The translations under genes and the position numbers were made by a program. DNA of 64,000 nucleotides. Source: Caulobacter henricii. Its GTDB lineage: Bacteria > Pseudomonadota > Alphaproteobacteria > Caulobacterales > Caulobacteraceae. Positions 45,228 through 55,162 of this stretch are shown in pieces; within the stretch, counting starts at the first letter, position 1, and each line of letters opens with the position of its first letter. Location: assembly GCF_001414055.1 (NCBI RefSeq), contig NZ_CP013002.1, positions 1,240,001 to 1,304,000 on the forward strand, given 5' to 3'. The notes beneath the pieces are model-generated. The model did not search any database and was not told where the DNA came from. It saw only the letters and a program-made list of their open reading frames with translations.

Positions 45228-47270
45228 ATGCTGTTTCGACTGGCCCTGGCGGCCTGGCTTCTCGTCATTGCGCCCGCCGTTGCGGCTCCATCCGCCAAGC
45301 TCGAGTCGCCCGACAAGGTGCTGTCGGTCGAGTTGACCACCGATGGCGATGGCCGCCCCAGCTATGCGATCAGCCGGCTCGGCAAGCCCGTGATTGCGCC
45401 ATCCCGTCTGGGCTTCATTCTGGTCGATGCGCCGAAGCTGGAGAGGAACCTGACCCTGGCCGGCGAGGCGACCCGCCGCTTCGACGAGACCTGGGAGCAG
45501 CCGTGGGGTGAGCGGCGCTTCGTGCGCAATCGCTACAATGAACTGCGCGTGACCCTGGCCGAGAAGAACGGCCTGCAGCGCCGGTTCGACGTGGTGTTCC
45601 GACTCTATGATGATGGTGTCGGCTTCCGCTACGAGTTCCCCGATCAGACCAATCTCAAGACCGTGAAGATCGGCGAGGAACTGACCGAGTTCAGCCTGGC
45701 CGAGCCGGCGACGGTCTGGTGGATCCCCGCCTATGAATGGAACCGTGAGGAATATCTCTATCACCGCACGCGGGCGGAGGAGGTCGGTGACGCCCAGACC
45801 CCGATGACGGTCCGAACCGACAATGGCCTCCACATCGCCTTTCATGAAGCGGCGCTGGTCGACTATTCCGGCATGAACCTGACTCGGGTCGAGGGGCGGC
45901 GCTTCAAGGCCGCCCTGACGCCGGGCGTGGGCGGGGCCAAGGTCGAGCGCACCGCGCCGTTCCCGACCCCCTGGCGGACCCTGCAGATCGCTGACACGGC
46001 CGGAGGGCTGGTGACCTCCAACCTGATCCTCAATCTGAATGAGCCCAATACCCTGGGTGACGTCTCCTGGGTCAAGCCGATGAAATATGTCGGTGTCTGG
46101 TGGGAGATGCACCTCGACAAGAAGACCTGGGCCTCGGGGCCCAAGCACGGGGCCACGACGGAGAATGCCCTCAAGCACATCGATTTCGCGGCCAGGCATG
46201 GTCTCGGTGGCGTGCTGGTCGAGGGCTGGAATGTCGGCTGGGACGGCGACTGGTTCGGCAATGGCCAGGATTTCAGCTTCACCCAGCCCTATCCGGATTT
46301 CGACCTCAAGCGGGTCACGGACTACGCGCGCGACAAGGGCGTCGTGTTGATCGGGCACCACGAAACCTCGGCCAACGCTGCCCACTATGAAAGCCAGATG
46401 GAGGCCGGGTTCGACCTTTACAAAAAGCTCGGCGTGACCGCCGTGAAGACCGGCTATGTCGCCGATGCGGGCCAGGCCAAGGTGATGGGCCTGGACGGCA
46501 AGGTTCACTTCGCCTGGCACGAGGGCCAGGACATGGCGCGCCACCACCTGAAGGTCGTCACCGAAGCCGCCGAACGCCAGATCGCCATCAATGCCCATGA
46601 GCCGATCAAGGACACCGGCCTGCGCCGCACCTATCCCAACTGGATCTCGCGGGAAGGCGCGCGCGGCATGGAGTTCAGCGCCTGGGGCCAGCCCGGCAAT
46701 CCGCCCGAGCACGAGACTAACCTGATCTTCACCCGCATGCTGGCCGGCCCGATGGACTATACGCCCGGCATCTTCGGCATGAAGACCAAGTCCCCCGACG
46801 GCGTCGCCACCACCTGGGCCAAGCAACTGGCGCTGTATGTCACGATCTACAGCCCCATCCAGATGGCCGCCGATCTGCTGGAGAACTATGAGGCCAATCC
46901 CAAGCCCTTCAAGTTCATCGAGGACGTGCCGACCGACTGGGCCGAGACCCTGGTCCTGAACGGCGAGATCGGTGATTTCGTCACCATCGTCCGCAAGGAT
47001 CGCAAGAGCGACGACTGGTACCTGGGCGCGATCAGCGACGAGGAGGGGCGGGTGCTGACGGCATCTCTGGGCTTCCTGGAGCCCGGTCGGCACTACAAGG
47101 CCCAGATCTATCGCGATGGCGACAAGGCCGACTGGAAGACGGCGCCGCAGGATATCGTCATCGAGGAGCGCGAGGTGACCGCAACGGATGTCCTGACCCT
47201 GCGTTTGGCACCTGGAGGCGGTCAGGCGATCCGCTTCATGGCGGCCAGCAAGGGCAAGCCGCGCCAGTAG
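45228..47270 (+). CDS. GH97 family alpha-glucosidase (SusB-like)
   Basis: 680 residues with signal peptide (LALAAWLLVIAPAVA). The chain follows GH97: an N-terminal beta-super-sandwich, then a TIM barrel with KYVGVWWEMH, EGWNVGWDGDW, GHHETSANAAHYE, VKTGYVAD, INAHEPIKDTGLRRTYPN, GARGMEFSAW and PPEHETNLIFTRMLAGPMDYTPG. Glutamates in the last three match the acidic catalytic and calcium sites of inverting SusB-type enzymes. It should remove glucose from the non-reducing end of maltodextrins in the periplasm. It starts about 67 bases after operator C and ends at a hairpin. Confidence 0.9.
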   Translation: MLFRLALAAWLLVIAPAVAAPSAKLESPDKVLSVELTTDGDGRPSYAISRLGKPVIAPSRLGFILVDAPKLERNLTLAGEATRRFDETWEQPWGERRFVRNRYNELRVTLAEKNGLQRRFDVVFRLYDDGVGFRYEFPDQTNLKTVKIGEELTEFSLAEPATVWWIPAYEWNREEYLYHRTRAEEVGDAQTPMTVRTDNGLHIAFHEAALVDYSGMNLTRVEGRRFKAALTPGVGGAKVERTAPFPTPWRTLQIADTAGGLVTSNLILNLNEPNTLGDVSWVKPMKYVGVWWEMHLDKKTWASGPKHGATTENALKHIDFAARHGLGGVLVEGWNVGWDGDWFGNGQDFSFTQPYPDFDLKRVTDYARDKGVVLIGHHETSANAAHYESQMEAGFDLYKKLGVTAVKTGYVADAGQAKVMGLDGKVHFAWHEGQDMARHHLKVVTEAAERQIAINAHEPIKDTGLRRTYPNWISREGARGMEFSAWGQPGNPPEHETNLIFTRMLAGPMDYTPGIFGMKTKSPDGVATTWAKQLALYVTIYSPIQMAADLLENYEANPKPFKFIEDVPTDWAETLVLNGEIGDFVTIVRKDRKSDDWYLGAISDEEGRVLTASLGFLEPGRHYKAQIYRDGDKADWKTAPQDIVIEEREVTATDVLTLRLAPGGGQAIRFMAASKGKPRQ

Positions 47271-47278
47271 GGTGCCCC

Positions 47279-47310
47279 CCGGACTTCCCGACTGGAGACG
47301 GGAAGTCCGG
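47279..47310 (+). terminator. Hairpin after the GH97 gene
   Basis: Perfect 12-bp stem CCGGACTTCCCG / CGGGAAGTCCGG with an 8-base loop, 8 bases after the stop. No T run follows at once, but the next 25 bases are AT-rich. Probably a terminator or mRNA-stabilising hairpin. Confidence 0.6.
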
Positions 47311-47319
47311 GCGATGCGA

Positions 47320-47343
47320 TGCAAATTTATGAGAATTTTTGCA
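47320..47343. promoter_or_regulatory. Predicted mal-locus operator D (TGCAAA-N12-TTTGCA)
   Basis: Arms TGCAAA and TTTGCA 12 bases apart. The left half TGCAAATTTATG equals 12 bases of operator B. It lies between the GH97 terminator hairpin and the MFS gene. Confidence 0.5.
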
Positions 47344-47491
47344 GTTTGCGTCTGGATCCGGAGGCGGGGAGCCCCGGCTTGAACCACAAGGGGCGTTGAC
47401 TGCGACCTCGATTGCGCTTGAAAAGCCTCGCAGTATGGGAATTCTCGATTGCGCGGGGCAGGGCGCCGTGCGCAAATATGCCGACTGACGA

Positions 47492-47511
47492 CTTATGAAA
47501 AAACTTGCGCA
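47492..47511. promoter_or_regulatory. Predicted mal-locus operator E ahead of the MFS gene
   Basis: On the minus strand 47509-47492 reads CGCAAGTTTTTTCATAAG, 15 of 18 bases identical to part of operator C. TGCGCAA at 47469-47475 and TTGCGCA at 47505-47511 form an additional wide inverted repeat. It lies about 37 bases before the MFS start. Confidence 0.5.
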
Positions 47512-47547
47512 TCATCGGCACGAACCGGTGGGCGGGTGGGGAAGCGG

Positions 47548-49050
47548 ATGACCAAGGCCAAGCTGAGTTTCTTCCAGATCTGGAACATGTGCTTTGGATT
47601 CTTCGGAATCCAGATCGGCTTTGGCCTGCAGAACGCCAATACCAGCCGGATCTTCCAGACCCTCGGCGTCGATGTGAACCATCTGGCGATCCTGTGGATT
47701 GCCGCACCGGCGACGGGCCTCCTGGTCCAGCCGATCATCGGCCATTTCAGCGACAAGACCTGGGGCAGGATGGGGCGCCGGCGGCCCTACTTCTTCTGGG
47801 GCGCGATCCTGACGACGGCCGCCCTGGTGGTCATGCCCAATTCGCCCACCCTGTGGGTCGCAGCCGCGGCCCTCTGGATCATGGATGCCTCGATCAACAT
47901 CACCATGGAGCCGTTCCGGGCCTTTGTCGGTGACAACCTGCCCGATGAGCAGCGCTCGACGGGCTATGCCATGCAAAGCTTCTTCATCGGTCTGGGCGCG
48001 GTTCTCGCCTCGGCCCTGCCCTGGATGCTGACCAACTGGTTCCAGGTCGCCAATACCGCGCCGGCCGGCGAGATTCCGGACTCCGTGCGGATCGCCTTCT
48101 ATGTCGGCGGGGCCGGCCTGTTGCTGTCGGTGCTCTGGACGGTCTTCACGACCCGGGAATACAGCCCCGAGCAGCTGGAGGCCTTCGAGGTCGCGGCCAA
48201 GGGGGAGGCGGCGGTCAGCGCGGCGTCAACGCCCGAAACGGGGCCCTTCGGGCTGATCGGGGGGTTGGGTCTTGCGGCCGGCATCGCTCTGGCAGCCGGG
48301 GTCTTTGCCACCGGCCTGGAGAAGGAACTCTATGTTCTGGCCGGCCTGCTCGGAGGCTTCGGTCTGGCTTGCCTCGCCGCCGGCGCGCTGAAGGGCCGGG
48401 GCGGCGGTTTCTCCGAGGTGATGGGCGACTTCATGGCCATGCCGACCACCATGCGCCAGCTGGCCCTTGTGCAGTTCTTCTCGTGGTTTGGCCTGTTCGC
48501 CATGTGGATCTACACCACGCCGGCCGTGGCGGCCTTCCACTTCCATGCGACCGACGCCAGCTCGAAGGCCTATAATGAGGGAGCCGACTGGGTCGGGATC
48601 CTGTTCGCCGTGTACAATGGCGTGGCCGCCCTGGCCGCACTTTTGATCCCGTTCATGGTTCAGGCCACCAATCGCCGGGTCAGCCATGCGGTCTGCCTGG
48701 TGCTGGGCGCGCTGGGCCTTCTGTCGTTCCTGGTGATCCGCGAGCCGGGCCTGCTGTGGATCGGCATGATCGGCGTCGGCTTCGCCTGGAGCTCGATCCT
48801 GTCGGCACCCTATTCGATCCTGGCTGGGGCGCTGCCGGCCCGGAAGATGGGCGTCTTCATGGGCATCTTCAATTTCTTCATCGTCATCCCCCAGCTGCTG
48901 GCCGCCACCGTGCTGGGCCTGCTGCTGAAGACCTTTTTCGACGGTCAGGCGATCTATGCCCTGGTGCTCGGGGCGGCGGCTTTCCTCGCGGCCGCCGTCG
49001 CCGTGTTCGCCGTCACGGATCCGGACGAAGCCAGGTCTAAGGCCGGCTGA
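47548..49050 (+). CDS. MFS maltose/sugar transporter (MalY/SLC45-like)
   Basis: 500 residues from the ATG at 47548 with GGGGAAG upstream. About 12 helices. MFGFFGIQIGFGLQNANTSRIF-type N-terminus and HFSDKTWGRMGRRRPYFFWG loop are features of the SLC45-like sucrose/maltose:proton symporters. Caulobacter MalY, which moves maltose over the inner membrane, is of this kind. Operators D and E precede it. It overlaps by one base the start of the esterase gene (TGATG). It should take up maltose, or glucose freed by the periplasmic enzymes. Confidence 0.87.
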   Translation: MTKAKLSFFQIWNMCFGFFGIQIGFGLQNANTSRIFQTLGVDVNHLAILWIAAPATGLLVQPIIGHFSDKTWGRMGRRRPYFFWGAILTTAALVVMPNSPTLWVAAAALWIMDASINITMEPFRAFVGDNLPDEQRSTGYAMQSFFIGLGAVLASALPWMLTNWFQVANTAPAGEIPDSVRIAFYVGGAGLLLSVLWTVFTTREYSPEQLEAFEVAAKGEAAVSAASTPETGPFGLIGGLGLAAGIALAAGVFATGLEKELYVLAGLLGGFGLACLAAGALKGRGGGFSEVMGDFMAMPTTMRQLALVQFFSWFGLFAMWIYTTPAVAAFHFHATDASSKAYNEGADWVGILFAVYNGVAALAALLIPFMVQATNRRVSHAVCLVLGALGLLSFLVIREPGLLWIGMIGVGFAWSSILSAPYSILAGALPARKMGVFMGIFNFFIVIPQLLAATVLGLLLKTFFDGQAIYALVLGAAAFLAAAVAVFAVTDPDEARSKAG

Positions 49051-49994
49051 TGGACCGTCGTCACTTCCTGACCTTGACCGCAGGCGGGCTGTTGACGGCC
49101 GGAGCCAGCCAGGCCCGGGCGCTGTCCAGCGGCCGGCTGGTCGAGTATCCCGCCTTCGCGTCAAAGCATGTTGATGCCCGTCGCGTGACCGTATGGCTGC
49201 CGGAGGGCTATGACGCCTCGGCCGAGCCCTTCGGCGTGCTCTACATGCACGATGGGCAGAACCTGTTCGAAACCACCCATGCCCCTTTCGGCGAATGGGG
49301 CGTGGATGAAGTCCTGTCGGGGATGATGGCGCGCGGCGAGGCTCCCCGGACCCTGGTGGTCGGGGTCTGGAACACACCGAAGCGCTATGTCGAATACGGC
49401 CCGGCCGCCCTGGTGGATGCCGTGCCAGAGCCGACGCGCTCCGTCCTGAAGGCCCAGGCCAGGGCTCCCCTGGAATCGGACGCTTACCTAGCCTTCCTCG
49501 TCGAGGAGCTCAAGCCGTTCATCGACCGGACCTATCGCACGCGGCCTAGCCGTGAGCACACCAGCCTGATGGGCTCCAGCATGGGCGGTCTGATCTCGCT
49601 CTATGGCGGGCTGACCTATCCCGAGATATTTGGCGCGGTCGGTTGCGTCTCGACCCATTGGCCGCTCGGCAGTGGCGAAGGGCCCGGGGTCAGCCGCGAC
49701 CAGTGGCGAACCGATGTTCTGAGCGGACTCACCACCTATCTTGAACGGGCCCTGCCGAAGCCGTCAGGGACGCGGTTCTATTTCGATTATGGCGACCAGA
49801 ACCTCGATTCCAACTACGCGCCCTATCAGGCCCGGGTGGATGCGATCTTTGCCGCCAGGGGCTATCGGCGCGGGCGGGATGTCGAAAGCCTGGCCTTCCC
49901 GGGTGCCGATCACAACGAGCCGTCCTGGAACCGTCGCCTCTCCATTCCGCTCAAGTTCCTGCTCAATGCCCCCGCCGTTTCAGCGGCCCCCTGA
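49050..49994 (+). CDS. Tat-exported esterase (enterochelin-esterase/esterase D-like)
   Basis: 314 residues. The N-terminus MDRRHFLTLTAGGLLTAGASQARA is a twin-arginine signal. The body has YMHDGQNLFE, the nucleophile elbow MGSSMGGLIS and the His in PGADHNEPSWNRR, the pattern of the putative esterase (Fes/FrsA-like) alpha/beta hydrolases. It is coupled to the maltose transporter and followed by a glucoamylase. It may therefore remove ester groups from acylated glucans, which is an inference from context only. Confidence 0.85.
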   Translation: MDRRHFLTLTAGGLLTAGASQARALSSGRLVEYPAFASKHVDARRVTVWLPEGYDASAEPFGVLYMHDGQNLFETTHAPFGEWGVDEVLSGMMARGEAPRTLVVGVWNTPKRYVEYGPAALVDAVPEPTRSVLKAQARAPLESDAYLAFLVEELKPFIDRTYRTRPSREHTSLMGSSMGGLISLYGGLTYPEIFGAVGCVSTHWPLGSGEGPGVSRDQWRTDVLSGLTTYLERALPKPSGTRFYFDYGDQNLDSNYAPYQARVDAIFAARGYRRGRDVESLAFPGADHNEPSWNRRLSIPLKFLLNAPAVSAAP

Positions 49995-50029
49995 CACACA
50001 CCGTCCCATCGTTTCGTGAGATCCCCAGC

Positions 50030-52408
50030 ATGCGTTCCGTAAAGATTCTCGCCCTCGCCACGACCGCGGTTTCGATGCTGGCGGGTGCCGCAGCGGCGCA
50101 GTCGGGCCCCGGCGCGCCGGGCGCGCCCTCGACCTGGGCCTATGCGGCCAAGACCGGGGTCGGTGCCTCCTACGAGGCCTATGTCAACGGGGCCTACAAG
50201 GACGGCGGCCCTACGGGAACGGTGTCCAAGGTCTGGTTCTCGATCGCCGACGGCGTCCTGACCGAGACCATGTACGGCCTGATCCATCAGGCCCAGATCA
50301 AGCAGCTGCGGTTTGCCGTCCAGACCTCGACGGGCCTCGCCATCGAGGGACCGGACACGGTCGCCAAGACCGAATACCTGCATGTGGACTCCGCCGGCCG
50401 TCCGCTGTCGCCGGCCTACAAGATCACCACCACTGACCGGCAGGGCCGCTTTGTCATCGAGAAGCGGATCTTCACTGACGGCGACCGCCAGAGCCTGTTC
50501 ATGCGGGTCACGGTGCGGGCCCTGAAGGGGTCGGTCACGCCCTATCTGCTGCTTGAACCCCATATTGCCAATACCGGGGCCAGTGACGCCGGTGCGGCAA
50601 CCAAGGCGGCCCTGACCGCCAATGAAGGTTCGACCTTCCTGACCCTTAAGGGCTCCAAGCCCTTCGCCGCCGCCAGTGCGGGCTTCATCGGGTCCTCGGA
50701 TGGTCTGACCGACCTGAAGGCCGACGGAAAGCTGGACAAACTCTACGCCGACACCGGAGCCGCACGCGGGGCGATCCTTCTGACCGGCCAGCTACCCGCC
50801 ACCGACAAGGCGATCACGGTCGACTATGCGATCGGCTTTGGACCGACGGCCGCCGCCAGCGCCGCCTCGGCGGAGGGCTCGCTGAAGACCGGCTATGACA
50901 AGGTCCTGGCCCGTTACAATGGCCAGGGCTCTGCGGTCGGCTGGGAGGACTATCTGGCCTCGCTGACCGAACTGCCGCGCCTGCGCGAAGCGGCGATGGA
51001 CGGCGGCACGCTGGTCCAGGCCAGCGCCCTGATGCTGAAGGTGCAGGAGGACCGCACCTATGCCGGGGCCCTGATCGCCTCGCTGTCCAACCCCTGGGGG
51101 GACACGGTCGACGCCAGCAAGCCCTCGACCGGCTACAAGGCCGTCTGGCCACGCGACTTCTACCAGTGCGCCATGGCCCTGGCAGCGCTGGGCGATATCC
51201 AGACGCCCCTGGCGGCTTTCCACTACCTGCCCACGGTCCAGGTCGGTCCCAAGACCAAGGGCAATACTGGTGCGGGTGGCTGGTTCGCACAGAAGTCTGA
51301 AGTGGATGGCACACCCGAATGGGTCGGGGTCCAACTGGACCAGACCGCCATGCCGATCATGCTGGGCTGGAAACTGTGGAAGCAGGGCTGGCTGCCCGAG
51401 GCTGAGCTGAAGGCCTATTATGCCAGCATGATCAAGCCGGCGGCAGACTTCCTGGTCGATGGCGGCAAGGTCGGCCTCGGCTGGAACACCGCGACCATTA
51501 TCCCTCCCTTCACCCAGCAGGAGCGCTGGGAGGAACAGGCCGGCCATTCTCCCTCGACCACGGCAGCCGTGATCGCTGGCCTGGTTGTGGCGGGCGACAT
51601 CGCCGAAGCCTCCGGTGACGCAGCCTCGGCCGTGCGCTACCGCGCCACGGCCGACGCCTATTCGGCCAAGGTCGAGAGTCTGATGGTCACGCGCAAGGGC
51701 TCGCTCGGCGACGGCCACTATTTCCTGCGGCTCAACAGCGATCAGGATCCGGACAACAAGAGCCCGGTCGAGGTGCGCAATGGCCAGGAGGCCGTGGCGG
51801 AGGACAAGATGCTGGACGCCGGCTTCCTGGAGCTGGTGCGGTATGGCGTCCGGCAGGCGGACGATCCGGCCGTGCTGGCCAGCCTGCCCGAACTGGATGA
51901 CGAGGCCCTGCAGGACCTCTACCGGGTGCGCTACAGCTTCAGCTTTCCCGGCGTGGAAGGCACTTTCCCGGGCTGGCGGCGCTATGGCGTCGACGGCTAT
52001 GGCGAAGACACGGCCACGGGGGCCAATTACGGGGCCGGCGACCAAATGCGCCCGGGGCAGCGTGGCCGGGTCTGGCCGATCTTCACCGGCGAGCGCGGCC
52101 ACTACGAGATCGCCCGCATAACCTTGCGCGGAAAGCCCGCGCCGGGGGCCCTCGAGCCCGTGCGCCAGACCTATGTGAAAGCGATGGAGCTATTCGCCAA
52201 TGACGGCCTATTGATCCCCGAACAGGTTTGGGACGGCGTCGGGACCGCGCCGGCCCGTGGCTATGTGCGCGGTGAGGGGACGGACTCGGCCACACCCCTG
52301 GCCTGGTCGCATGCCGAATACATCAAGCTCCTGCGCTCGGTCGCCGACGGTGTGGTTTGGGACAGCTACCAGCCCGTAAAGGCGCGCTTTGCCCTACCCA
52401 GGCCCTGA
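50030..52408 (+). CDS. Glucan 1,4-alpha-glucosidase (GH15 glucoamylase)
   Basis: 792 residues with signal peptide ending AGAAAAQSG. The N-terminal beta-sandwich (about 250 residues) is followed by an (alpha/alpha)6 barrel. Signatures include YKAVWPRDFYQCAMALAALGD, GGWFAQKSEVDGTPEWVGVQLDQTAMPIM, ERWEEQAGHSPSTTAAVIAGL (catalytic Glu region) and GRVWPIFTGERGHYEIA (second Glu). It matches bacterial GH15 glucoamylases that release beta-glucose from maltodextrin ends. It lies 35 bases after the esterase, so it probably belongs to the same transcript. Confidence 0.93.
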   Translation: MRSVKILALATTAVSMLAGAAAAQSGPGAPGAPSTWAYAAKTGVGASYEAYVNGAYKDGGPTGTVSKVWFSIADGVLTETMYGLIHQAQIKQLRFAVQTSTGLAIEGPDTVAKTEYLHVDSAGRPLSPAYKITTTDRQGRFVIEKRIFTDGDRQSLFMRVTVRALKGSVTPYLLLEPHIANTGASDAGAATKAALTANEGSTFLTLKGSKPFAAASAGFIGSSDGLTDLKADGKLDKLYADTGAARGAILLTGQLPATDKAITVDYAIGFGPTAAASAASAEGSLKTGYDKVLARYNGQGSAVGWEDYLASLTELPRLREAAMDGGTLVQASALMLKVQEDRTYAGALIASLSNPWGDTVDASKPSTGYKAVWPRDFYQCAMALAALGDIQTPLAAFHYLPTVQVGPKTKGNTGAGGWFAQKSEVDGTPEWVGVQLDQTAMPIMLGWKLWKQGWLPEAELKAYYASMIKPAADFLVDGGKVGLGWNTATIIPPFTQQERWEEQAGHSPSTTAAVIAGLVVAGDIAEASGDAASAVRYRATADAYSAKVESLMVTRKGSLGDGHYFLRLNSDQDPDNKSPVEVRNGQEAVAEDKMLDAGFLELVRYGVRQADDPAVLASLPELDDEALQDLYRVRYSFSFPGVEGTFPGWRRYGVDGYGEDTATGANYGAGDQMRPGQRGRVWPIFTGERGHYEIARITLRGKPAPGALEPVRQTYVKAMELFANDGLLIPEQVWDGVGTAPARGYVRGEGTDSATPLAWSHAEYIKLLRSVADGVVWDSYQPVKARFALPRP

Positions 52409-52515
52409 GGCCCCGATTTGAGGGGCTCAAGGTGTCGCACCTCTCGCGGGTTAACGCCGGATTAGGATTCGTTAGCGATGACTAGTCGACGCCTCTTGCG
52501 TCCGGAGGTTCGAGT

Positions 52516-54846
52516 ATGTCCGCGTTTCGCCGTCTGACGATCGCCTGGAAGCTCATCCTGGTCGCAGGCCTCGCTATCGGATTGCTGCTGATCGCAGCCG
52601 CTGTGGCGGTCACCTCCCATACCAGCAGCATCGTCTCGAACCTGACCAACCAGTACGCCGGCGCGGTGGCCGACGAGGCCATCGAGCAGGTCCGCAACGA
52701 CATCAACTCCGCCGCCGCTGCGGCCGGGGCCATGCGCGGCTCGATCGCCTCGGCCCATGAGGCGGGACTGGTCGAGCGCGACAAGTTCACGGCACTCGTC
52801 AAGCCGAATGCCCTGGCCACCAAAAGCGTCATGGGGGCCTGGTTTATGGCCGAGCCGAACGCTCTGGATGGGCGGGACGCCGATTTCATCGGCAACCAGG
52901 CCATGGCGTCCAACAAGGACGGCCGCTTCTCGGTCTACTGGGTCAATCAGAACGGCGCGCCGGCTCTGGAACTTCAGGCGGACGGGTCGGACTTTGCTGA
53001 AGCCTACTACAAGGACACCGTCAGTTCCGGAAAGCCGAACCTCACTGAGCCCTATTTTGATACCGTGGCAGGCGCTGAGGTCGCCATGTCTTCGATCGCG
53101 CTTCCTGTCACATCGGGCGGCAAGCTGATCGGCGTCGCCGGTCTGGATATGTCGCTGGACAATCTCTCGGCGGCCCTTGGAGCCCTGAAGCCGCTCAAGG
53201 GTGGCCGGGTCATGCTGGTCTCGGCCGGCGGCCAGTGGGTGGCCCACCCCGATGCCGGCCTGCGCATGAAGGCCTATGGCGACGAAGGTGCAGAGGCCGT
53301 GCGCGGCGTCCTGGCCGGCGGCAAGGCGCTGGAAATCAAGGGGATCAAGGCCGGCGATGTGCCGATGATCCGTATTGTCCGCCCGATCGCCATGCCGGCC
53401 CTCAACACCACCTGGGCCCTGATCATGGATGTGCCCGTCGCCGCCATCACCGGACCGGCCGACACCCTGGCCCACATCCTGTTTATCGGCGGGGGTCTGA
53501 TCACCGTCGCTGTCCTGGCCGCGCTGTTCTTCGCCAGCACGACCCTGGTTCGCGCACCCCTGGCCGGCCTGACCCGTTCGGTCGACAGCCTGAGCGCGGG
53601 CCGTTACGACCAGCCGGTGGCCGGTGTCGCCGGCGGGGACGAGATCGGTGCCATCGCGCGCGCTCTGGAAGGCTTCCGGCACGACCTGGCCGACGGTCAG
53701 CGGCGCCGCGCCGAGCAGGAATCCGAGCGGGCCGTGGCCGAGGCTGCGCGTCTGCGCCATGAAGCCGAAGCCCAGGCCTTTGCCCGCTCCCAGGCTACGG
53801 CCGTTTCGGCCCTCGGGGAGGGCATGGAAAGGCTGGCCGACGGGGATCTGATCTGGCGGATGCGCGAGGACAGCTTCGCCGCTGATGCCCGCAAGATGCC
53901 GAATGACTTCAATGCAGCCGTGGAAAGTCTGCAGGCTACCATGGCCGGCATCCTCAACGCGGCTCGCAGCATCCGCGCTGGTTGCGCCGAGATCAGCAAG
54001 GCCTCGGATGATTTGGCCCAGCGGACCGAACGCGGTGCGGCAGGCTTGGAGCAGACCGCCGCCGCGCTCGACCAGATCACCTCCACCGTCAAGCGCAGCT
54101 CCGAAGGGGCTGAGCGGGCCCGCCAGGTGACCCAGAGCGCCAAGGCCAATGCCGAACGCAGTGGCGCGGTGGTCAAGGAAGCCGTCCAGGCCATGGGCGG
54201 CATCGAGAAGTCCTCGCGCGAAATTACCAATATCATCGGCGTGATCGACGAGATCGCCTTCCAGACCAATCTGCTGGCCCTGAATGCCGGGGTCGAAGCG
54301 GCGCGGGCCGGCGAAGCCGGTCGCGGCTTCGCGGTCGTCGCTCAGGAAGTGCGGGCCCTGGCCCAGCGCTCCGCTGACGCCGCCAAGGAGATCAAGTCCC
54401 TGATCGGCGCTTCGACCGAGCAGGTGGGCAAGGGTGTGCGTCTGGTCGGCGAGACCGGTGAGACCCTTGAACAGATCCTGGTTCAGGTCGCGGAGATCAA
54501 CGATCTGGTCGGCGAGATTGCTGCCTCGTCCAAGGAACAGGCCGTGGGCCTGGCCGAGGTCAATCAGGCGGTCAATCAGATGGACCAGGTTACCCAGCAG
54601 AATGCGGCCATGGTCGAGCAATCGACGGCCGCCAGCCATGCCCTGGCCAGCGAGGCTGCCGAGCTGGAGCGGCTTGTCGGCCGCTTCAAGGTGGGGGCCG
54701 AGGTTCGTGAAATGCGGTCCCCGGTTGCGGCCCCGCGCCCGACTGCCGCCCCGTCCCGCGAAAGCTTCCGCCAGCGCTATGTACAGGGGGGCAACGCCCT
54801 GAAGGTCGAACCGTCAACGCGGCCGGGCGAATGGGAAGAGTTCTAG
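52516..54846 (+). CDS. Methyl-accepting chemotaxis protein with Cache sensor
   Basis: 776 residues. Helix one ([20 protein letters not shown]) precedes a periplasmic double-Cache domain of about 270 residues ([57 protein letters not shown]). Helix two ([22 protein letters not shown]), a HAMP domain and a signalling domain ([20 protein letters not shown]) follow. The last residues GEWEEF fit the xWxxF tether for CheR/CheB, so it can be methylated efficiently. It probably senses a small organic ligand; which one is unknown. It directly follows the sugar locus, but with its own start behind GGAGG. Confidence 0.93.
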   Translation: MSAFRRLTIAWKLILVAGLAIGLLLIAAAVAVTSHTSSIVSNLTNQYAGAVADEAIEQVRNDINSAAAAAGAMRGSIASAHEAGLVERDKFTALVKPNALATKSVMGAWFMAEPNALDGRDADFIGNQAMASNKDGRFSVYWVNQNGAPALELQADGSDFAEAYYKDTVSSGKPNLTEPYFDTVAGAEVAMSSIALPVTSGGKLIGVAGLDMSLDNLSAALGALKPLKGGRVMLVSAGGQWVAHPDAGLRMKAYGDEGAEAVRGVLAGGKALEIKGIKAGDVPMIRIVRPIAMPALNTTWALIMDVPVAAITGPADTLAHILFIGGGLITVAVLAALFFASTTLVRAPLAGLTRSVDSLSAGRYDQPVAGVAGGDEIGAIARALEGFRHDLADGQRRRAEQESERAVAEAARLRHEAEAQAFARSQATAVSALGEGMERLADGDLIWRMREDSFAADARKMPNDFNAAVESLQATMAGILNAARSIRAGCAEISKASDDLAQRTERGAAGLEQTAAALDQITSTVKRSSEGAERARQVTQSAKANAERSGAVVKEAVQAMGGIEKSSREITNIIGVIDEIAFQTNLLALNAGVEAARAGEAGRGFAVVAQEVRALAQRSADAAKEIKSLIGASTEQVGKGVRLVGETGETLEQILVQVAEINDLVGEIAASSKEQAVGLAEVNQAVNQMDQVTQQNAAMVEQSTAASHALASEAAELERLVGRFKVGAEVREMRSPVAAPRPTAAPSRESFRQRYVQGGNALKVEPSTRPGEWEEF

Positions 54847-55162
54847 GGTCCTTTCCGCCCTGATGGCCTCATGAGGGCAGGCGGCGCTGGAGGCTGAACG
54901 CGGGCTGACGGAAACTATTTCAGGCCAGTGATTTCACCTCGCCTCGATGGATAGCGGTCGCCCGGGGCAAGATGGTCACCCCGTCGTGGGTCATCACGAC
55001 GAGCCGCTTCAGGCCTGCAACCGCCTCCCTTGTTTCTGGAAGAGACCCTTGTCAGGGATGTGGCGGGCAACTGGCGGGCCGGTGGCGCAAGCCTGGCGTG
55101 GCGCTGGGGTCGTCCTTGGGGTTTCCCTCAGACCTCTGATAGCCAGGGCGTGGGAGCCAAGA

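Noticed and set aside
45213..47387. A 724-residue open frame antisense to the GH97 gene
   Set aside because: It mirrors the codon bias of the GH97 gene, has no recognisable domain or start signal, and the sense frame is a complete GH97 enzyme.
52462..54639. A 725-residue antisense open frame over the Cache chemoreceptor
   Set aside because: Long antisense frames are expected in GC-rich DNA with heptad-repeat genes. The product is low-complexity Gly/Asp/Leu text with no domain.
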